The notes under the pieces: generated by a model
What the model saw: only the letters and a program-made list of their open reading frames with translations
Told to the model about the DNA's origin: nothing
Databases searched by the model: none
Made by a program: the position numbers and the translations under genes
Assembly (NCBI RefSeq): GCF_905475395.1
Contig: NC_058341.1
Coordinates: forward strand, 73,033,597 to 73,097,596
DNA from: Chrysoperla carnea
Lineage: Eukaryota > Arthropoda > Insecta > Neuroptera > Chrysopidae
Direction of reading: 5' to 3'
DNA: 64,000 nucleotides
In this document: one piece after another, positions 39,207 through 49,720 of the stretch
Numbering within the stretch: position 1 is the stretch's first letter
How the letters are laid out: each line of letters opens with the position of its first letter

Positions 39207-39312
39207 ATATTTTACATGTATTTTTCCTATACCAATTTTTTTTACCAACTATGATTTCTCTTATGGGATTTAACATGGGCTTTGATTGTAGAACTGTCAT
39301 AGAATAACTACT
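39207..39312 (-). repeat. Right terminal inverted repeat of Polinton B
   Basis: Reverse complement of 20400-20505 with one mismatch. It ends AGAATAACTACT and is followed by GATAGG. Confidence 0.93.
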
Positions 39313-39318
39313 GATAGG
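39313..39318. repeat. 6-bp target-site duplication of Polinton B, right
   Basis: GATAGG, identical to 20394-20399. Polinton A resumes after it. Confidence 0.95.
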
Positions 39319-39738
39319 GTCCTCTTTTTGATTATTTTCATTATGTTAAAAAAATATTCATTTTTAATATAGTTAAATTTTAAAGATAACTTTTGTATAC
39401 ATCCATATACAGCTCTATATCGATTAATTGATTTACTTATGTAGTTAGGTTAGGAAAAAAACCAGTGTTTTGTAAAATTATTTTATATTACATTTTTTTT
39501 AAATTTTAAAAATGAAATTCATTATGAATAGCAATATTTCATATAAAACATAGATATTTATCATAGAACGTTATAAATTTTTTTTCATACGTCATATTAC
39601 AATCAATATAGTTAATATTAATTTTTAACACTTATCCTCCCCTCTTACCCTTTTAAATTTCAAAAAAAATCTATATAAACCAAAACAAAAGTTGCTAAAT
39701 TTCATATTTTAGCTAACAATAGATTAATATTTCAAATC

Positions 39739-40206
39739 ATGTGCACAGCAATTGTAGATTTGCAGGGATTTAGAGATGAAAAAAATAAGTTTATATTAAA
39801 AGAATTAGCTATTTTGAAAAATGGGAGAGAAATACAACACTTCTTGGTTAAAAAACCATACAACTGGAATGTGCTTGGTTATAAATCACAATCTTGCAAC
39901 ATTTGGTTGAGCAAACATTTCCATAAAATCGCTTGGGAGGATGGATTTGCACATTTCAATGATGTTAAATTAATTGTTGACGATATTTTAGGAGAATGTG
40001 ATAGCATTTATGTTAAAGGGTTGGAGAAAGTAAAGTGGTGTAAGGATTTATTTAATATAAATGCAAGCAACATTGAAGATATGTGGACCTTCGATGAAGA
40101 AAATTATAAACAGAGTGAAAATCAATATTTTCATAGATGTATAATGCATGAGGGAAAATGTGCAATCGAGAATGTACATAGGATATATAATGGTCTCCAC
40201 CTTTAA
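39739..40206 (+). CDS. VDLQGF protein (copy A)
   Basis: 155 residues from ATG 39739; the paralogue at 59467-59934 is equally long and roughly three-quarters identical by eye. Conserved blocks are AIVDLQGFRD, KFILKELAIL, QHFLVKKPY, YVKG.EKVKWCKDLF and, near the end, RCI.H.G.CA.ENVH. The opening acidic VDLQGF with KELA after it, and the late Cys/His pairs, vaguely recall DEDD exonucleases, but I would not assign an activity. Similar sequences are common in insect mobile DNA in my recollection. It is intact. Confidence 0.7.
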   Translation: MCTAIVDLQGFRDEKNKFILKELAILKNGREIQHFLVKKPYNWNVLGYKSQSCNIWLSKHFHKIAWEDGFAHFNDVKLIVDDILGECDSIYVKGLEKVKWCKDLFNINASNIEDMWTFDEENYKQSENQYFHRCIMHEGKCAIENVHRIYNGLHL

Positions 40207-40789
40207 AAAAAAAAAAAATGTATATGAAAGTATTTAAAAAAGATTGCCTCTTAATAATTTTATTCTATAATAATAAATAATGATACAATGTAAAACTAAC
40301 ATTCAGTAAACACTTTTTTTTTTATTGTTTATTAATAGCATATACAATGTTAAAAATTAATATATACAAATCGTGCGTTATTTATTATTAGTCATATAAA
40401 AATTTATTGTATACCCCATGTTAATATTATACCACATGTATATTAACTTGAGATTCATTGATTGTCATTGAATGTGATAACAAGTTTATATTTCTATTTT
40501 TGTGCTCTGATAAATTATTTAATAGAAATAGTTTTTAACCAATTTTTTAAATTAATGAGTTTTTACTGAGTTTTTGGAAGTTTATTAAGTGTATAATAGT
40601 GTTGTGGTCTTGTTTCTATCATTTTTTTTTTTTTTTTTCTATGTACAGTTTGTAGAAATATTATAAAGAATGTTTTAATTTATCTATACAAACACTGCCA
40701 TTAAATTATTATTTATGTTAAAAACAATACGACAAACAAGTGACTTTTTGGTGTCCTAGCTTTGATATATAATTTTATGTATGATACAT
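40207..40789. other. AT-rich spacer and probable LINE 5' boundary
   Basis: No gene. The LINE probably begins near 40790, where base composition changes (TACGTGGCCGTGGTCGC). No target duplication could be fixed. Confidence 0.35.
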
Positions 40790-41004
40790 AAGTCTACGTG
40801 GCCGTGGTCGCTAAGTGACAAAATTCATTACAGTTGTTTCTTAAACTGACTGCTGATAATCGTTTGATCAAATCCAGTCAGGAGAAAAAAATTATTTATA
40901 TTGTATTTGTAATTTCTATTTATTTTCATCTTTACACTTCGCATTTTTAATATTTTTACTGATTGATCTTTCAACCTCTATTTGTCGTCCTTTAATAAAC
41001 AAAC

Positions 41005-41904
41005 ATGGATGAAAAGCAGTTTGAATTATTATTAGCTAAAATGGATATTATGAATTCAAATATCGAGCAAAACAATAGTACCACAAAAACGATTTTGAGT
41101 GAGTTGAAAGTTGTCAAAAATGAAAATAATGCATTAAAAAAAGAAGTAACCACTCTACACGAGCGTTGTGATCAATTGGAAAGAGAATTAAAGAAAAGAA
41201 ATATTTTATTTGATCTGCCCCCACAATTAATGCCAAAACAGCTTTCTGATTTAGAGACAACTATTATAGGTATTGTAAATAATATTATGAAAGTAGGTAT
41301 AAGTCTACAAGAAGTTGAATCTATATATGAAATAAAACTAAAAAATCCAAACAAATTTCATCGTATTTTTGTACAATTAACTACTCTTAAAAGAAAACAA
41401 GAGATAATCAATGCAAGATCAAAGCTCAGAGGGACCGACATCTATATTCGAGAAGATTTTACAAGGAATATCATAATGCAAAGAAAAGAGTTACTACCTC
41501 TGCTTAATTCTGAACGTAGTAAAGGCATAAGAGCAGTACTTCGATATAATAAATTAATTACTCCCGAAAAAGTTTTTCTCTACGATTTGGTGGAAAAAAG
41601 AATAAAATCATTTCCGAACCGTCGGTCAACTGTCGAAACTTCAAGAGCGACTAAGAGTTCCGGTTCTAATTCCTCGGAATCTGAAATTGAGCACAAATCT
41701 TCAACAAGCAAAACACCTTCATCCAAAAAACGAAAGAAAATTATAAGAAGAAACCGGGTGAATTCAATTCGAGACTTTTTCCATGACAAACCACTTGAAG
41801 CATATCAGAAACACGAATCATCTGAACAACTTTTGTCATCTCAGTCAGACTCAAAAAACTCCAAGCGCAATATAATCTCAACAAATTCGACAAACGCAAA
41901 CTAA
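41005..41904 (+). CDS. LINE ORF1 protein
   Basis: 299 residues, intact. Residues about 15-65 form a coiled coil (LKVVKNENNALKKEVTTLHE). The middle is an RRM-like nucleic-acid-binding region with RIFVQLTTLKRKQEIINAR and KLRGTDIYIREDFT as signature. The C-terminus is Ser/Lys-rich and basic (SSKKRKKIIRRNR). ORF1 proteins coat LINE RNA. Confidence 0.8.
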   Translation: MDEKQFELLLAKMDIMNSNIEQNNSTTKTILSELKVVKNENNALKKEVTTLHERCDQLERELKKRNILFDLPPQLMPKQLSDLETTIIGIVNNIMKVGISLQEVESIYEIKLKNPNKFHRIFVQLTTLKRKQEIINARSKLRGTDIYIREDFTRNIIMQRKELLPLLNSERSKGIRAVLRYNKLITPEKVFLYDLVEKRIKSFPNRRSTVETSRATKSSGSNSSESEIEHKSSTSKTPSSKKRKKIIRRNRVNSIRDFFHDKPLEAYQKHESSEQLLSSQSDSKNSKRNIISTNSTNAN

Positions 41905-44900
41905 CTATTCGATTTTGGAATGCAGAAGGTCTACGAAATGTTTTTGATGAAGGCATTGAATTAGATTCGGTGGACATATGGTGTATTTGTGAAACTTGGG
42001 CAGTAAGTGAAGAGATTATCTTACCTGAAGCGTTTTCGAAATACAAAATAATTTATTCGGGTGCAGTAAAACAAAAAAGTAAAGGTCGTGCAAGTGGTGG
42101 CTTGGCGATTCTGTTAAAGGAATTGTTTTGTTTTGTTATTCTCGATAAAACGGAATGGTGGTTAATTTTGAAGATCTCTCTTACTAAATTTGAATTTGTT
42201 TTATGTATTGTATATTTTAAGCCGTCTTCTGATCTCTCTCACGTTTTAAATTTGTTTCAAACATCGATTGATAATATTTGCAGTACGTCTCCTGAGCTAC
42301 CATTTTACATTGGAGGTGATTTTAATTGCAGACTGGGAAATCTGAACCAAACTTCTTCAGAAATTTGCTCTGGTACTGAACTCCAATCTGAAAGGAAGTC
42401 ATTGGATGATTTTTGCCTCCCAAGAGGTCGAGAATTAACGCATTTTATGGAAGAAAACGGTTATCTGTTGCTCAACGGTAGAACTATGAGTGACAACCCT
42501 GCACAATATACCTTTTGTGGAGCAATGGGTAAAAGTACCATTGATTTAGTTTGGTGTAATATCAACTGCTTATGGCTTGTTAACGATTTAAAAGTCATTA
42601 AAAACGTTTCTTTATCGGATCATTTTCCAATTGAACTAACTTTAATCCGAAAAATCTAATACGCAATCGAAAAGTGTAAAAGTTTTGAAGTGGGACAATG
42701 CCAAATGTAAAGATTACTCTGAACAAATGTTTTTGTGCTCAAATATCTGTGGTGACTGGGACAGTGCTTCGTGCAATGATTTATACTCAAATCTAATAAG
42801 CACCATAAAAAGTGTTAGTGACAATCTGAAAATGACTCACAATATAAAAAATAAAATGACTCTATCTAATCGGCGAAAAACGTGGTATGATTGGGAATGT
42901 AAAAGTATGAAAAAAATGGTTAAAAGCAAGCTTAAAGTGTGTGAACATAATAACTTTTCATTAGAAACAGTTAATGAATATACCACTGCGAAATGCAATT
43001 ACAGGAAACTTCTAAAGGAGAAAAAGAAAAAATACTATGAATCTGTAGCGGAGCAAATTTCAAATGTTTAAGACACTAGGACATTCTGGAAAATCATAAG
43101 TCAATTTAGGAATAGTCGGTCGTCTGTTAAACATGTTTCTTTGTTAGAATGGGAAAATTTTTTCTCATTTGTAGTGGGAAACTTTTGCCAACCCCTTGAA
43201 TGCACATTTATTGGTGTTTTGCATCCCTTTCTGGATGTGGATATCTCTTTTGATGAAATTGCGGTTTGCCTAAGAAAATGCAAGGATAAAAAAGCATCTG
43301 GTTTTGACGGTATACCATACGAATTTTTAAAACATTTACCTGACAACTGGATATTATACCTAAACATGTTTTTTAACCGAATTCTTACATCTGAGAAAGT
43401 GCCATCGGACTGGTCGAAAATCATGATAACAATGTTGCATAAAAAAGGAGATCGAAAAAATCCCGAGAATTACCGTGGTATTGCTCTATGTAATACTACG
43501 CTGAAGCTGTTCACTAGTATTATTCTTAATCGCCTGACGACATTTGCTGACAGCTGCAACATTTTAATAGAGGGTCAGTCAGGTTTTAGGAAGGGGCGAA
43601 GCTGTGTAGATAACATATTCACCCTCAGCACTGTAATACACTTACACCTCCGGTTACCCGGTAGGCGTATCTATGCAGTATTTGTGGACTTCAAACGTGC
43701 ATTTGACTCCTTGAACCATCTTTTGCTTTGGAATAAATTATATATGTGTGGCATCAGTGCGAAAATCATCCGTATACTAAAAAGTCTCTACGATAACGCT
43801 ACATTTAAAATAATAGATGGAAACACGAGCAAAGAATTCAACGTAACAGAAGGCGTTTTACAGGGAGAATCATTAAGCCCGTTGCTTTTTTCATTGTTTA
43901 TTAACGATATTGAGGACTATTTTCGAACAAATGGTGTTACGGGTGTCAATATTGATGGAACACATGATCTTTTGATGTTAATGTACGCGGATGATTTGGT
44001 TATTTTGGGAGATACCTATGCTGATATTAATAAAAAGCTAGAACTATTACATCAGTATTCCCAAATTAACCAACTAAAAGTGAATCTGCAGAAAACAAAA
44101 ATAGTTATCTTTCGCAGAGGGGGGAAGCTTAAACGGCATGATTTATTCAAGTTCGGAAGCAACTCTATTGATGTAGTACCCAGTTACGTGTATCTAGGCA
44201 TCCCCTTTTCTTCCTCCTCGCTGTTTTATGAAACTGCCAAAAGCTCTGTACAGCGGGCTAAATTCGCAATTAGTTGCACAATGTCGACTTTGGCACAATC
44301 TGAATGTGTTTCTTGGGAAGCTAGGCTACAGTTATATGATGCAATTGTAGTTAATTCTCTATTATACGCGTCGCCTGTTTGATCTATACGGTATTTTGAA
44401 GAAATCGAGCGAGTGCAAGTAAGCTTCTTTAAGCAACTCCTACAGCTGCCAAGAAATACCCCAGGGTATTTCATACGATTAGAATGTGGATTACAGCACA
44501 CATCCGTAAAAGCTGTCTATCTGGCTTTGGTGTGGTGGCAGAGACTGCAAAGAATGGATCCGCATAGATTGCCTAAACTATGTTTCAATCGCCTCATGAG
44601 TCTGACATCTCAGCCTGATCAAGTTGCTAAGTACAATTGGGCATTACAAATAAAAATCTTTTTGATAAATATTGGCTGTGAAAATTTATTTGTTTTGGAA
44701 AACATCAGGAAAAGCGATATTAATGCCATCGTAGACACGTACTCCAACTTGATGCTTCAAGAGGACATAAACAGAGCCAAGTATTCTGGTTTTAACCCTC
44801 TTTATCAAAGCTTACAGCTTAGTAGGAAACCACAACCTTACCTGCTGTTACAATGTTCAATTTCATTTGGTAGAGTTTTGGCTCAGCTTCGCTTATCTTC

Positions 44901-45087
44901 CAAACATTATATTCGTGTAGTGATTCGGGGAGTTGTCTACGTGATTGATCCGACTGCTGATTGCACGTTATGTAATTTAAAGCAACACGAGGATCTTCTA
45001 CATCTACTACTCATATGTCTACTACGCATACAATGTCATTCGCAATGCTTTTTTCAGGAAAATCGATTTCATACTAAGTGGTATTAA
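41880..45087 (+). pseudogene. LINE ORF2: endonuclease and reverse transcriptase (broken)
   Basis: It overlaps the end of ORF1 in another frame. The APE endonuclease has RFWNAEGL, CETW, GGDFNCRLGN and LSDHFPIELT (41900-42650). A frame change lies near 42660; the next frame has stops at 43069-43071 (TAA) and 44380-44382 (TGA). The reverse transcriptase shows NPENYRGIALCNTTLKLFTS, GQSGFRKGRSCVDNIFTLS, AVFVDFKRAFDSLNH, GVLQGESLSPLLFSLF and the active site LMYADDLVIL near 43980. A C-terminal Cys/His-containing tail runs to 45087. Confidence 0.85.
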
Positions 45088-45516
45088 CTTGGAGAGTATT
45101 GTAAAACTTTTTTCAATAATGGATATGTGTACATTAAAAAGATTTTTCTATTTTATCAAGACTATTATGTGTACCAGATCCTTTATTCTTAATGAGTAAT
45201 TTAAATTATAACAGTCTTTGCTTAAAAAATGGTCAAATTTTTAGTATTAATTTTCTCTTTTTCTTTTTGTAAGTGTGCTTTTTTTTTTCTCTTCTTTCGG
45301 CTGAATTTTGTATTTTATCATTTATGAACTCTTATTTTCAGTTTTTTCATTTTTTATCGTTTATTTTTTGTAAAATAACTTATCTATTTATTTTAATGAT
45401 CACTTATTGTACTAATCTTATTTGTAATGATGCGTAAAGCTTATTTGTAATATGTTTTGTTTTTTTTTTTTTTTGATAAATCACGAACTCTTTTGTACAA
45501 GTTTTATAAACTTAAA
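45088..45516. other. LINE 3' untranslated region
   Basis: T-rich, non-coding, ending in the AATA/AAT tail. No gene is seen. Confidence 0.5.
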
Positions 45517-45579
45517 CAAAATAAATAAATAATAATAATAATAAATAATATATTAACTTGTAAAAAATCTTTGAATATT

Positions 45580-46305
45580 ATGTCTAAGAGGAGGGGAGGA
45601 TTTATAAGTTATATAAAAGATCACATGTTGAGCTATAAAATTTATAAATCCAACCGAATCATGATTGCCGCTTTACGCAAGTTAACAATTGATTCTCTTA
45701 ATAATGAGTTACAAGAAGATGAATATAATGTGCATCTAGAGTTCTACATTGCTGCACTTCTTCGATATGGAAATTTGGAGTTGATAGATTACATTTTAGC
45801 AAAATATCCTAGGTTTATTCTATCAAGCTTTTTATCAATGGCTGTTAAACGAAATCACTGTCATATCATCGATTGTTTAATTGAATATAAAATAAAACAT
45901 ATTCACCAACTTAATCGGAAATTTAAAAAAATTAAAAACATATTCAATGAGTCTTCAGAATTCGATGGGGCTATTGAACTATTTTTAAAGAAGAAAAGCC
46001 TAGAGGAATATTTACAGGATGGTTTAATTGCATGCATAACGTATGGACGAATTAAAGCATTAGAATGTATTTTTAATACATGCAAAGAAAAAAACATTAA
46101 ATTGAAATTTTATCCTTTCTCAAAAAATTTGGATACTTGGAAATGGTTGATGGAGAAAATTAAGTCACCTGTAACTGAAAAAGAGGTATTTATTACTGAA
46201 AACGAGTACGATGTTTGCGGAAATGAAGATAACTCACCAAGCAACAATGTCTATGATTATTTAAAAATTAAAGAATTCATAATTAATAATGTTTTATGTA
46301 ATTAG
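45580..46305 (+). CDS. Ankyrin-like repeat protein (copy A)
   Basis: 241 residues from ATG 45580 (MSKRRGGF). The paralogue at 58508-59191 covers the same span. Repeat-like helices such as FYIAALLRYGNLELIDYIL and FLSMAVKRNHCHIIDCLIEY follow the ankyrin consensus (ALxxGxLExVxxLL), and LIACITYGRIKALECIFN is a third. Such diverged ankyrin proteins are common in large DNA viruses and polydnaviruses of insects. It is intact; host-interaction function is inferred. Confidence 0.7.
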   Translation: MSKRRGGFISYIKDHMLSYKIYKSNRIMIAALRKLTIDSLNNELQEDEYNVHLEFYIAALLRYGNLELIDYILAKYPRFILSSFLSMAVKRNHCHIIDCLIEYKIKHIHQLNRKFKKIKNIFNESSEFDGAIELFLKKKSLEEYLQDGLIACITYGRIKALECIFNTCKEKNIKLKFYPFSKNLDTWKWLMEKIKSPVTEKEVFITENEYDVCGNEDNSPSNNVYDYLKIKEFIINNVLCN

Positions 46306-46764
46306 TATTTACAAATAAATAATTTTATATATGTTTAAAAATAAAAATACTTCACTTTGATTTAATCACCTTTTCTAAAATTTACATAAAAAATAATTAA
46401 TATTGCCAAAATAACTTTTTAACCTTAATTAATATATTCAAAAATTAATTCTAAGTTCATTCATCTTAATATTTTTATTAAGGATATAATTAAAAATCAC
46501 TGACTCGTCTATAATTAACATTGACAAATTAAGTTTTTAACCTTAATTAATATATTCAAAAATTAATTCTAAGTTCATTCACCTTAATATTTTTTATTAA
46601 GTATATATTTAAAAATCAGTGAAGCATCTATAACTAACATTGACAAAATAAGTTGTTCACCTTAATTAATATATTCATAAATATTCTAAATATTTCCATT
46701 AATTATATATTTTAAAAAAATATTTGGTTTTACTTTCTATAAGATAAAACTATACTAGAAAACT
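46306..46764. repeat. 118-bp tandem repeats, about 2.5 units
   Basis: CCTTAATTAATATATTCA recurs at 46423, 46541 and 46660, with flanking CTAAGTTCATTCA and TTAACATTGACAAA. The non-coding array lies between the ankyrin-like gene and the tRNA-like sequence. No equivalent was seen in copy C. Confidence 0.8.
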
Positions 46765-46835
46765 GGACCGTGGTGTAGTGGTTAGCACATTTTCTTACCA
46801 TTCAGTAAACCAACGGTTCGAAACCCAAGCAAGTC
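46765..46835 (+). tRNA. tRNA-like sequence 3
   Basis: A clear A box (GTGGTGTAGTGGTTAGCACA) and a B box (GGTTCGAAACC) sit at tRNA spacing, followed by A-rich DNA with GTGCAT motifs. The acceptor ends pair poorly (GGACCGT with GCAAGTC), so it is a pseudo-tRNA or SINE head. It begins the terminal block mirrored at 58177-58244. Confidence 0.55.
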
Positions 46836-46995
46836 ATTTAGTTTTTTTAAAAAAATCCATACTTTGTAAAGTCTTGTATCATCATCGAGAGTTCAATGAA
46901 GCATCCAATACGTCATCAGAAAAATGCACTAAAAAAAAAAAATGCACTACAAAAAAAGTGCATCAAAACAAAAAAGTGTACTCTCAAAGAATGCA

Positions 46996-47158
46996 TCAAA
47001 TCTAGCTCACCCAAGGCCTATCAAATCTAGGTCACCCAAGGCCGTTCAAATTTAGCTCACCCAAGGCCCATCAAATCTAGGTCGCCCAAGGCCATTCAAA
47101 TCTAGGTCATCCAAGGCCATTCAAATTTAGCTCACCCAAGGCCATTCAAACCTAGGCC
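46996..47158 (+). repeat. 25-bp minisatellite, 6.5 units
   Basis: The unit TCAAATCTAGGTCACCCAAG (first 20 bases) is followed by GCCAT with few changes, period exactly 25. A related, more decayed array occurs in reverse orientation at 58060-58150. Confidence 0.93.
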
Positions 47159-47339
47159 ATGACTCAGAAGGCTTGAATTCCCATTTTCTACCTACTTTAA
47201 ACAAATTTTGAAAGTTGGATTAAATGTTAAAAAAATTTAAAAAAAGTTATGATTTTCTAAGCCAAACTTTCATAGTCGAACGATTCTTAAATAAAAAAAA
47301 TGCCTAAATTAAATAAACATTTAAAAAGGTATAATTTTT

Positions 47340-48086
47340 GAATCTTTTTTAACAACCTTAAACCTGTCTAAATAATCTAGTTTTTTATTTAATAAAATTT
47401 TTAAATGCTGTACTTTCTTTAAAACATCAGATGATAATTTATCAAAAAAAGGTGTAATTTTGTTCATCACCATTGTTGTTTAATGAAAACATGTTACCAT
47501 TTTCATAGTTAATATGAAAAAACATCATATTTTCGATATAGTTGATTCCATATAACTTTTCAAATTCTGCATTTAAAATTTGGAGTAGATCTGAGTTTAG
47601 GTTAATAAAATTTTTAACGCTATGTTGTAGTTCATTTTGATTTATATTACGTTTTCTTCGACGTCGTTCTGTGTCTTCTATAGGTACATATTCATATTCA
47701 TCTTCCAAACGTCCAGACGGTTGTTTTAACAAATTAATTAGGCTTTTAAACATATCAATTTGATTATTATTTCTATTAAAATAATTATCATGAAAAAAAT
47801 TTGAATTCAATTTGTCCAATATTAAGTCCGTTTTTTTTCCATAAAAGTTATCGGATAAACTAATTAAGTCCGTTTCATATTTGTTTTTGTAAAAATTATT
47901 GTATACCTTTTGTATACTTCCATGGTTTGTTATAGCCTGGATCTCAGAGATAATAATATTTTGTTGAGAAGGATTAACGTTGTCAAGCAAAGCACACACT
48001 GTTATGTTGTCACTATTATTTAAAAATATGTAGAATAAAGGTAAACTAACACTAATATAAAAGTTATTGAAAGTTATATTAGACAT
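47340..48086 (-). pseudogene. Secreted-type protein with polybasic site (cassette gene 1, copy D1)
   Basis: Starts MSNITFNNFYISVSLPLFYI with a hydrophobic leader. It has the shared motif EIQAITNHGSIQKVYNNFY, the polybasic site TERRRRKRNI, then helices. The frame closes at 47442, but the copy B-like C-terminus (HLKILLNKKLDYLDRF) continues in another frame to about 47340, so one frame slip in a T run near 47450 truncates it. Divergent from the small basic gene at 48794. Confidence 0.65.
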
Positions 48087-48185
48087 AACTGTAAACTTAA
48101 CTTACTACTCACTATTTACTAAACTACAAAAATATTTGCTGGCTGCTTTTATATAGCAAAATACTGTTTGATTATGAGTAGTTAG

Positions 48186-48233
48186 ATGATACGGTTTCCC
48201 GACCACACGTGGTAGATCGGGTATCCGTATCAT
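48186..48233. promoter_or_regulatory. 48-bp imperfect palindrome
   Basis: The arms ATGATACGG and CCGTATCAT are perfect, followed inward by CCCGA/TCGGG, with a CCACACGTGGT centre. It could form a strong hairpin or bind a dimeric protein. It is GC-rich in an AT-rich region, and lies between divergent genes. Confidence 0.75.
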
Positions 48234-48437
48234 TATTTTACGACGTCACAGAACAATGGCGTCCAAAAAGGGCGGCTGGACATAATCGGGTGATAGTAGG
48301 GCTAGACCAATGACAATGCTTGAACGATTTAATTGGATAGCCTTATCATAATTTGCACGGCGTCTCAAAAAATGGCGTTGAAAAAGAAAAAAGGGAGACC
48401 AATGTGGGTGCAAAAAGATAAGACACGAAGTGTGGAA

Positions 48438-48625
48438 CAAATTAATTGGACAGAATGGATAAACGAATGAAAAAAGATGGGACGGGTAAGCCATTGATGC
48501 GTGAACTAAGAAATTAAGAGATAAGAAACAAACAAATTAATTGGACAGAATGGATAAACGAATGGAAAAAGATGGGACGGGTAAGTCATTGATGCGTGAA
48601 CTACGAAATTAAGAGATAAGAAACA
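48438..48625. repeat. 95-bp direct repeat, two units
   Basis: Both units read AATTAATTGGACAGAATGGA, then AAAAGATGGGACGGGTAAG, CATTGATGCGTGAACTA and AATTAAGAGATAAGAAAC. They start near 48436 and 48533 and are almost identical. Confidence 0.85.
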
Positions 48626-48793
48626 AAGGCACATGCAATTTATAGGTATCGTTAGTTGATATGAGGACATTTTTTTACGATTGTTGTGGAGGGGAATGTT
48701 GTTTGAATAAGTATATTAAGGCGTTGAAAAATTTTTATTAATTCATAGTTTAATAAATTTTTAAATATTGCTAAATATAAAAAAAAAAAAAAA

Positions 48794-49135
48794 ATGGCAT
48801 CAAGTCAAGATGATATTGTATTGATTGAAGGACAAGATATGTTGCCAACACCTCAAAGTTTGTTAAACGCATGCAATAAAATTAAAGAATTCAAAAAAAT
48901 GTCTGAGTTAAAAAAAAATTTTAAATATAAAGTTTTCGATATTGATAATGTTGATACAAAGTTTGGTAAACAGTGGTATGTGGAATTGGACGAAAATAAG
49001 GTGTTCTTTCCTCGACGATTCCAGAAGCAATTGTCACAATCTATGGTTGACGATATTCTATCAAGAAGTGACCATCTTTATATGGTCTATCACGGTCCTA
49101 ACGAATACAATTCATCTGAAATTGAATTTGTATAA
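48794..49135 (+). CDS. Small putative nucleic-acid-binding protein (cassette gene 3, copy D)
   Basis: 113 residues, intact. The core (NFKYKVFDIDNVDTKFGKQW, then FFPRRFQ) and the end YHGPNEYNSSEIEFV match the copy B gene at 38212-38499, with about 20 extra N-terminal residues. It is beta-rich with clustered basic residues; single-strand DNA binding is an inference. First of three or four co-oriented genes. Confidence 0.68.
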   Translation: MASSQDDIVLIEGQDMLPTPQSLLNACNKIKEFKKMSELKKNFKYKVFDIDNVDTKFGKQWYVELDENKVFFPRRFQKQLSQSMVDDILSRSDHLYMVYHGPNEYNSSEIEFV

Positions 49136-49176
49136 AACTTAAAAATCAATTTCAACAAGACCGTTTGTAATTCACA

Positions 49177-49686
49177 ATGGAAACATCAAATTTATTACTG
49201 GAACGAAAATTTTACCTAAATGGAAGCCGATCATTGGTTGTAGGATTTAATTCATCATTAAATGTATGTGTTAAAATATTATCAAAAAGGTTACAAATTA
49301 TTTTGTGTGAACAAGAATGGATTGAATTACAAGAACTTTTTACATATGTAATGATAGGGATGTGTAGTGAATTTTATAATATAACTTTTAATGTAAATAA
49401 TAAAATAAATGTTAAAATTTGTAAATTTCATAAACAAAAAGTTGTTATTATTAATAAAATAGTTTTCAATAGAAACAGTATTGAAAAACTTTTTAGATAC
49501 AATTATATAATTGAACCCATTATTATTAAATACAAAAAAATTAATATTATTTCTAACGAATCTTGCACATCTGAAATGTTTGAATATGCAGTAGAAAATT
49601 GTGTTTCATCGTTGTGTAGTCAAACTTATCTTTTACTAAACGAGATATTGTTTTTTTATCCACATATAATATATGAAAAATTATGA
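49177..49686 (+). CDS. PC4-like protein (cassette gene 2, copy D), intact
   Basis: 169 residues. The N-terminal region (ERKFYLNGSRSLVVGF; VKILSKRLQIILCEQEWIEL) has the succession of strands followed by a W..L helix seen in PC4-type transcription cofactors, which bind single-stranded DNA as dimers. The C-terminal half (VNVKI-like NNKINVKICKF, then CSQTYLLLNEILFFYPH) is specific to this family. The copy B homologue is frameshifted. It starts 42 bp after cassette gene 3. Confidence 0.62.
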   Translation: METSNLLLERKFYLNGSRSLVVGFNSSLNVCVKILSKRLQIILCEQEWIELQELFTYVMIGMCSEFYNITFNVNNKINVKICKFHKQKVVIINKIVFNRNSIEKLFRYNYIIEPIIIKYKKINIISNESCTSEMFEYAVENCVSSLCSQTYLLLNEILFFYPHIIYEKL

Positions 49687-49720
49687 CTAACAATTGTTAA
49701 TGTAGGAATTGTAAAAAAGA

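Larger units (their letters stand above)
20400..39312 (+). mobile_element. Polinton copy B, complete element (18.9 kb)
   Basis: It is bounded by inverted repeats that begin AGTAGTTATTCTATGACAG and by a perfect 6-bp duplication. It carries the full Polinton/adintovirus core: protein-primed polymerase, integrase, packaging ATPase, adenain-like protease, penton and major capsid, with fibre-like, DUF8207, phospholipase, RING/SIAH and cassette proteins. Most core frames are open, and the terminal repeats differ at one position in 106. The element is therefore recent; it sits inside the older Polinton A. The phospholipase frame has one stop and one cassette gene has a frameshift. Confidence 0.95.
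40790..45553 (+). mobile_element. LINE (non-LTR retrotransposon), decayed
   Basis: Two-frame non-LTR element with a coiled-coil ORF1, an ORF2 with endonuclease and reverse transcriptase, and a simple AATA/AAT repeat tail at 45517-45550 in place of poly(A). It separates the VDLQGF and ankyrin-like genes that lie adjacent in copy C. Clade not determined. ORF2 has one frame change and two in-frame stops, so this copy is not autonomous. Confidence 0.85.
39319..47158 (+). mobile_element. Polinton copy A, right arm
   Basis: Continuation of copy A beyond the Polinton B insertion: VDLQGF gene, a LINE insertion, ankyrin-like gene, tRNA-like sequence and 25-bp minisatellite. The order and relative strands mirror 58050-59934 of copy C. 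The precise right terminus is not recognised, and region D follows. Confidence 0.65.
48087..48793. other. Divergent intergenic region with palindrome and tandem repeat
   Basis: It separates the leftward cassette gene 1 from the rightward cassette genes 3 and 2. It is more GC-rich than its surroundings and holds the palindrome at 48186-48233 and the 95-bp repeat at 48438-48625. Likely promoter DNA. No gene was accepted. Confidence 0.5.

Noticed and set aside
39739..40206. Naming the VDLQGF protein an exonuclease
   Set aside because: The acidic start and late Cys/His residues are too weak to fix a DEDD or other nuclease fold by eye.
46996..47158. CRISPR-like array
   Set aside because: Units are contiguous 25-bp repeats with no unique spacers, in a eukaryotic mobile element; it is a minisatellite.
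48246..48494. Minus-strand frame of 82 codons (MAYPSHLFSFVYPF)
   Set aside because: It lies over a 95-bp tandem repeat in the divergent intergenic region and has no paralogue in the other cassette; probably chance.
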